Below are positions 60,400 to 64,000 of a stretch of DNA of 64,000 nucleotides, in pieces. Made by a program: the position numbers and the translations under genes. The stretch covers positions 1 to 64,000 of the forward strand of contig NZ_JBJNRJ010000012.1 of NCBI RefSeq assembly GCF_046233715.1, given 5' to 3'. The DNA is from Trujillonella humicola. GTDB taxonomy: Bacteria > Actinomycetota > Actinomycetes > Mycobacteriales > Geodermatophilaceae. Under the pieces are notes generated by a model, which was not told the origin of the DNA, did no database searches, and was given only the letters and a program-made list of their open reading frames with translations. Every line of letters starts with the position of its first letter. Within the stretch, counting starts at the first letter, position 1.

Positions 60400-61623
60400 A
60401 TGGGATCGGGGGACGCGCGCCTGGACGTTGCGCGTGTCCGCGGCCAGTTCCCGGGCCTGTCCGACGGACTGGTGCACACCGAGGGCCCGAGGGGCACGTT
60501 GGTGCCGGAGAACGTCGTCCACGCGATCACCCAGGCGATGCGGGTGCCGGTGGCGCCGCGCGGCGGGGTGTTCCCGGCCTCGGCCCGCGCCGAGGGGCTG
60601 GTCGCCGGCGCCCGGGCCGCCCTGGCCGACCTGACCGGCGGGGTCCCGGCGGGGGTCGTCCTGGGAGCCAGCGCGACGGCGCTGACCTACGTCCTCGCCG
60701 GGGCGGTGGCCCGTACCTGGCGGCCCGGCGACGAGATCGTCGTCAGCCGGCTGGACCACGACGCCAACATCCGGCCCTGGGTCCAGATGGCCGAGCGGCG
60801 CGGCGTGCACGTCCGCTGGGCCGAGGTGGACATCGAGACCGGTGAGCTGCCCGCCTGGCAGTACGACGAGCTGCTCACCCCCCGGACCCGGCTGGTCGCC
60901 GTCACCGCCGCCAGCAGCGCGATCGGCACCCGCCCCGACGTGGCCGCGATCGCCGCCCGCGCGCACGGCGTGGGGGCGCTGGTCGTCGTCGACGCCGTCC
61001 ACGCCGCCGCGCACCACCCGGTCGACCGGCTGGCGCTGGGCGCGGACCTCCTCACGGTCTCGGCCTACAAGTGGTGCGGGCCGCACGTCGGCGCGGTCGT
61101 CGCCGACCCGGAGGTGCTCGCCGGGCTCTGGCCGGACAAGCTGCGGCCGGCTCCGGACCGGGTGCCCGACCGCTTCGAGATCGGCGGCCAGCCGTTCCCG
61201 CTGTACGCGGGCGTCGCCGCCGCCGTCGACCACCTGGCCGGGCTGGCCGGGGAGGCGGCGGGCAGCCGGCGGGAGCGGCTGCTGCGGTCGATGGCCGCCG
61301 TCGCCGCCTACGAGGGTCAGCTGTTCGGCTGGCTGGACCAGGCCCTGCGCGCCATGCGGCACGTCACGGTGCTGGGCGCGGCCGACGACCCGACGCCGGT
61401 GCTCTCGTTCACCGTGGCCGGCATGCGGCCGCGGCAGGTGACCGCCGACCTGGCCCGCCGGGGGATCTGCGCCTGGGACGGCGACCAGTACGCCCGCGAG
61501 CTCTTCGACGCCATCGGCGCCAGCGAGCACGGCGGCGCCGTGGGGCTGGGCCTCATGCACTACAACACGGCCGAGGAGGTCGGGTACGTGATCGACGCGG
61601 TCGCCGCCCTCCGCCCCCGCTGA
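60400..61623 (+). CDS. cysteine desulfurase-like aminotransferase class V
   Basis: A 407-residue PLP enzyme of the SufS/NifS fold. The Schiff-base Lys lies in SAYKWCGPHVGAV. The preceding VVVDAVHAAAH holds the Asp-x-x-His pair, SRLDHDANIRPW is family-typical, and the C-terminal MHYNTAEEV is seen in cysteine desulfurase-like proteins. No strong catalytic Cys loop of SufS type is evident, so the reaction may differ. The ATG at 60400 is eight bases after TAGGGT (60386-60391), suggesting a leaderless message. It diverges from bpa. Confidence 0.85.
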   Translation: MGSGDARLDVARVRGQFPGLSDGLVHTEGPRGTLVPENVVHAITQAMRVPVAPRGGVFPASARAEGLVAGARAALADLTGGVPAGVVLGASATALTYVLAGAVARTWRPGDEIVVSRLDHDANIRPWVQMAERRGVHVRWAEVDIETGELPAWQYDELLTPRTRLVAVTAASSAIGTRPDVAAIAARAHGVGALVVVDAVHAAAHHPVDRLALGADLLTVSAYKWCGPHVGAVVADPEVLAGLWPDKLRPAPDRVPDRFEIGGQPFPLYAGVAAAVDHLAGLAGEAAGSRRERLLRSMAAVAAYEGQLFGWLDQALRAMRHVTVLGAADDPTPVLSFTVAGMRPRQVTADLARRGICAWDGDQYARELFDAIGASEHGGAVGLGLMHYNTAEEVGYVIDAVAALRPR

Positions 61624-61796
61624 CGGCAGTCACCGGCCGCGGCGCACCGCCGCCGGTGGACGACGCCTGGTGACGACCCGCGGCGCCCGGTGCGCGCCGC
61701 GGTGACGTCGCACCCGAGGTGAACCGCCGGCCCGCACGCTGGGTGCTTCCGGGTGTCGGTGCCCGGGCGGCCGGGCCCGTGTGGGAGGGAGTGGCC

Positions 61797-61910
61797 ATGC
61801 GGGAGACGTCGACGTCCGGCCGCGGGCCGGCACCGGTGGGCCGAGCGGGGGCCCCCTCCGGACCCCCGGCCGCCCGGCACCCGGGGTCGGACCCGGCCCG
61901 CCCGCGCTGA
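61797..61910 (+). CDS. leader ORF coupled to ECF sigma factor
   Basis: A 37-codon frame with ATG at 61797, five bases after GGGAGGGAG, the best ribosome site in the area. It is Gly/Pro/Arg-rich. Its TGA (61908-61910) overlaps the sigma-factor ATG (61910) as TGATG. The sigma gene has no ribosome site of its own. A TGAACC at 61720-61725 may be the -35 of an ECF promoter upstream. Confidence 0.55.
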   Translation: MRETSTSGRGPAPVGRAGAPSGPPAARHPGSDPARPR

Positions 61911-62434
61911 TGGGCGCGCGCGGCCGGGACACCCAGGAGGAGAGCCTGCGTGCCCTGTGCGACGCGCACGCCTCGGCGCTGCTCGGCTACGCCCTGCGCC
62001 TGTGCGGCGGCGACCACGCCTCGGCCGAGGACCTCGTCCAGGAGACGCTGGTCCGGGCATGGCGGCACCTCGGCCGGCTCGACGAGCAGGCCGCGCCGGT
62101 GCGCCCGTGGCTGTACACCGTCGCCCACCACCTGGCGATCGACGCGCACCGGGCGCGGCACGCCCGCCCGCACGAGGTGGGGGACGACGCCATGGCCGCC
62201 ATTCCGAGCCTCGACCAGCTGGACGGCGCCCTGGACCGGATCATCCTGGTGGACGCCCTGAGCTCGCTCTCGCGCGACCACCGCACCGTCCTGGTGGAGA
62301 CGTACTACCGCGGGCGCTCCGTCGGAGAGGTGGCGGTCGTCCTGGGCGTCCCGCCGGGCACGGTGAAGTCCCGCTGCTACTACGCCCTGCGCGCGCTCAA
62401 GCTGGCCCTGGCCGAACGGGGGATGGCCGCGTGA
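61910..62434 (+). CDS. ECF RNA polymerase sigma factor (SigL-like)
   Basis: A 174-residue group 4 sigma factor. Region 2 reads LLGYALRLCGGDHASAEDLVQETLVRAWRHL with the AEDLVQET core. Region 4 is LSSLSRDHRTVLVETYYRGRSVGEVAVVLGVPPGTVKSRCYYALRAL. The ATG at 61910 is part of TGATG with the leader ORF. Its own stop overlaps the anti-sigma start by four bases (GTGA). A zinc-binding membrane anti-sigma downstream makes this a SigK/SigL-type pair. Confidence 0.9.
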   Translation: MGARGRDTQEESLRALCDAHASALLGYALRLCGGDHASAEDLVQETLVRAWRHLGRLDEQAAPVRPWLYTVAHHLAIDAHRARHARPHEVGDDAMAAIPSLDQLDGALDRIILVDALSSLSRDHRTVLVETYYRGRSVGEVAVVLGVPPGTVKSRCYYALRALKLALAERGMAA

Positions 62435-63078
62435 CCTGCCCCCGGGGCGCCATCGATCTCGGCGCCTACGCGCTGGGGGTGCTGGAGACCGAGGAGCGGC
62501 GCCGGGTCGAGGAGCACCTGGCCGGCTGCGCCCCGTGCCGGGCCGAGCTCGGGGAGCTGCGGGGCCTGCCGGAGCTGCTGGACCGGGTGGACCCCGCCGA
62601 GCTGACCGGTCCGCCGCCGCAGCCTCCGCCGGACCTGGCCGACCGGGTCCGGGCGGTGGTGGACCAGGAGGCCCGGCCCGGGCGCCGACGGCGGGTGCTG
62701 CTGGTCGCAGCGGCGCTCGTGCTCGCCGTCGCCGCTGCCGTCGGGGTGCTCCTCGCGACCCGCCCGGCCGGTCCGGCGACGCTGACCGCGGTGGCCGGAC
62801 CCGTGCAGATCAGCGTCACCGCGACCGGGGAGCCCGGCGGCACGGATCTGGACGTGACCGTGACCGGACTGGCCGAGCACACCTACTGCCACCTGTTCGT
62901 GGTCGACCGGGACGGCAGCTGGCACGACGCCGGGGAGTGGGCGGCCACCTACGACGGGGAGGGGTGGTACCGCGGCTGGACCGACGTCGACCGGGACGCC
63001 CTGGCCGCCGTGGTCCTGCGTGACGGCGCCGGGAACGAGCTGATCCGGGTGGCGGTCCGACCGGTCAGCTCTCGGTGA
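62431..63078 (+). CDS. zinc-finger membrane anti-sigma factor
   Basis: A 215-residue anti-sigma. The N-terminal ZAS domain has HLAGCAPC (H-x3-C-x2-C) at about 30-37. A membrane helix lies near 88-110 (LLVAAALVLAVAAAVGVLLA). The extracytoplasmic RskA/anti-sigma-K-like domain follows (GTDLDVTVTGLAEHTYCHLFVVD). The GTG at 62431 overlaps the sigma stop. Proteolysis on stress would release the sigma factor. Confidence 0.9.
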   Translation: MTCPRGAIDLGAYALGVLETEERRRVEEHLAGCAPCRAELGELRGLPELLDRVDPAELTGPPPQPPPDLADRVRAVVDQEARPGRRRRVLLVAAALVLAVAAAVGVLLATRPAGPATLTAVAGPVQISVTATGEPGGTDLDVTVTGLAEHTYCHLFVVDRDGSWHDAGEWAATYDGEGWYRGWTDVDRDALAAVVLRDGAGNELIRVAVRPVSSR

Positions 63079-63247
63079 CCTCGGCAGCAAGTGTTGACCA
63101 CGGTGCCTAAAACGGGGGACGAGGAGCCCTGCCGCCGGATTCCGGCCGTCAGGCTGCCGATGTCCGGGAGCGTGGTGCGGTCGCCACGCCGTCGGCGGCT
63201 GTGAGTGCACGCGTGGATCAGCGGGTCTGCCGTGAGATCGTCACACC

Positions 63248-63829
63248 ATGCGGCCGGAGAGCTTCGATGCAGACCTGGCTGGACAGTGGAGTCGTTGGGT
63301 CCTTGACCACGGACTGCCGGAGGTCCCTGGCTCCGAGCTGGGTGTCGGCGAGTCTGTGCCGGTCGCCTACTGGATCGGTCCGAGCACGGCGGCGGTGCTG
63401 CACATCCGCCGGGTACAAGACGAGGACGACGAGTCCCCGCTCACCGAGACGGACATCGACCTGTTCTGCCTGGTGGATGGGAACTGGGAGACGTGGGGCG
63501 GCGGGGGTGGCGGCTGGCCCGAGGAGTCACCACTGGCCCGGTTGGCGGTCCCGCCGAATCACGTGGACCTCGGCGGGATGAACAGCGGTGTAGACGGCGA
63601 CCGTGGGTGCAAGGCGCTGTGGGGCTCGGTCGGCACCGACGCAGTGATGGCCGAGGTGAGGCAGGCCGGCCAGGTGACGCGTCGTCGTGTCGAGGCGCCG
63701 GTTGGCGCGTTCGTGGTGAGCGGCGAGTACACCGAACCGTTCACCGTCCGCGTGCTGAACGCGCATGGCGATGTTCTCGCCGAGGTCGACGAGCCGGCGG
63801 GGTTCGATGACGAGTCGCCGTGGCCGTGA
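63248..63829 (+). CDS. hypothetical protein
   Basis: A 193-residue acidic soluble protein I do not recognise. No signal peptide or membrane helix is seen. Notable features are a Gly-rich GGGGGGWPEESP turn, MNSGVDGDRGCKALWG and a Trp-rich middle. Its third codon positions are visibly less GC-biased than the core genes, which suggests recent acquisition. The ATG at 63248 lacks a clear ribosome site. The 169 bp upstream, after the anti-sigma stop, hold nothing I can name. Confidence 0.55.
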   Translation: MRPESFDADLAGQWSRWVLDHGLPEVPGSELGVGESVPVAYWIGPSTAAVLHIRRVQDEDDESPLTETDIDLFCLVDGNWETWGGGGGGWPEESPLARLAVPPNHVDLGGMNSGVDGDRGCKALWGSVGTDAVMAEVRQAGQVTRRRVEAPVGAFVVSGEYTEPFTVRVLNAHGDVLAEVDEPAGFDDESPWP

Positions 63830-63850
63830 GCGGGCGGGTGCGAGGTCGAA

Positions 63851-64000
63851 TCAGCCGGTGCGACTGAACCGGAGCGGACGTTGGCGCTTCGGGGCAACGG
63901 GATGGTGTCGCCGCCTTGCGGTGGGGTTGCCGTTGGCGTCGAGGACGGTCACGGCGAGGCTGGCCAGCCGCGCCTGACGCCCGGCAATGAGGTCGGCGCG
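63851..64000 (-). CDS. partial ORF at right edge
   Basis: On the minus strand an open frame enters from beyond the window and ends at the TGA at 63853-63851. The visible 49 residues include RLASLAVTVLDANGNPTARR and a basic, Arg/Pro-rich tail. The stretch is too short to assign, and its lower GC bias matches the neighbouring hypothetical gene. Confidence 0.3.
   Translation of the reverse strand, partial: RADLIAGRQARLASLAVTVLDANGNPTARRRHHPVAPKRQRPLRFSRTG

Noticed and set aside
61720..61748. Firm ECF autoregulatory promoter
   Set aside because: TGAACC fits a -35, but no convincing CGTGTC-like -10 lies at the right spacing, so it is mentioned only as a candidate.

Overview
The window is a very GC-rich chromosomal segment of a high-GC actinobacterium. 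Its SARP regulator, bacterial proteasome activator (Bpa), GuaB1, DUF1707 protein, LAxTG-type surface anchor, many GTG starts and many apparently leaderless genes all fit that group. The gene content and the small intergenic palindromes suggest Geodermatophilaceae (Blastococcus, Geodermatophilus or Modestobacter), but this is inference from style, not a search result. I see no rRNA, tRNA, CRISPR array or insertion sequence.

Layout. 0.1-11.4 kb holds a divergent histidine kinase/response regulator pair, two bacterial PH-domain membrane proteins, a rhodanese, an acyl-CoA ligase, a sigma-like protein fused to a membrane anchor, a cytochrome P450, a SEC-C protein and a surface protein. 11.5-26 kb holds arginine deiminase, an SDR whose 3' end is disturbed, a large SARP/AfsR-type activator facing a FAD oxidoreductase across a textbook SARP operator, a divergent pair of glycerol-3-phosphate dehydrogenase-like and FAD-linked oxidase genes, and MerR, MarR and TetR regulators with visible operators. 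A short-chain NmrA-like gene here is frameshifted by a 23-bp tandem duplication. 26-29.8 kb holds a diguanylate cyclase, an Nramp transporter and a methyltransferase.

29.8-41.3 kb is a complete soluble diiron (propane-type) monooxygenase locus on the minus strand: prmA, prmB, prmC, prmD, a dedicated GroEL, then an alcohol dehydrogenase, an amidohydrolase and a DUF59 protein. A divergent AcoR/MimR-like activator sits opposite prmA. Two matching palindromes, one between activator and prmA and one ahead of the dehydrogenase, suggest a two-unit regulon. The hydroxylase would oxidise a short alkane or ketone, the dehydrogenase would take the alcohol further, and GroEL and the DUF59 protein would support folding or metal-site assembly.

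41.3-48.4 kb begins with a yybP-ykoY manganese riboswitch controlling a TMEM165/GDT1-family exporter, flanked by two small paralogous membrane proteins. An MFS gene with an in-frame stop near its probable native start follows. Next come two translationally coupled TPR-GGDEF proteins, one of which carries a C-terminal LarB (NCAIR-mutase-like) domain; this fusion is the most unusual protein in the window. 48.4-64 kb is mostly housekeeping: pheA, an MMPL exporter with a divergent MarR, a GroES-like protein, a zincin, guaB1, a frameshifted lipoprotein polysaccharide deacetylase, serS with two HAD phosphatases, an SPFH protein, DUF1707, bpa, a class V aminotransferase, and an ECF sigma/anti-sigma pair preceded by a coupled leader ORF. 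The right edge (from about 63.1 kb) looks compositionally different and ends in a partial gene.

Repeats. A perfect or near-perfect 57-bp palindrome occurs three times (9645, 22941, 52440), with a compensatory base-pair change in one copy. A second palindrome family with a GTGGCCAC core occurs after glpD and at the end of the SDR gene.
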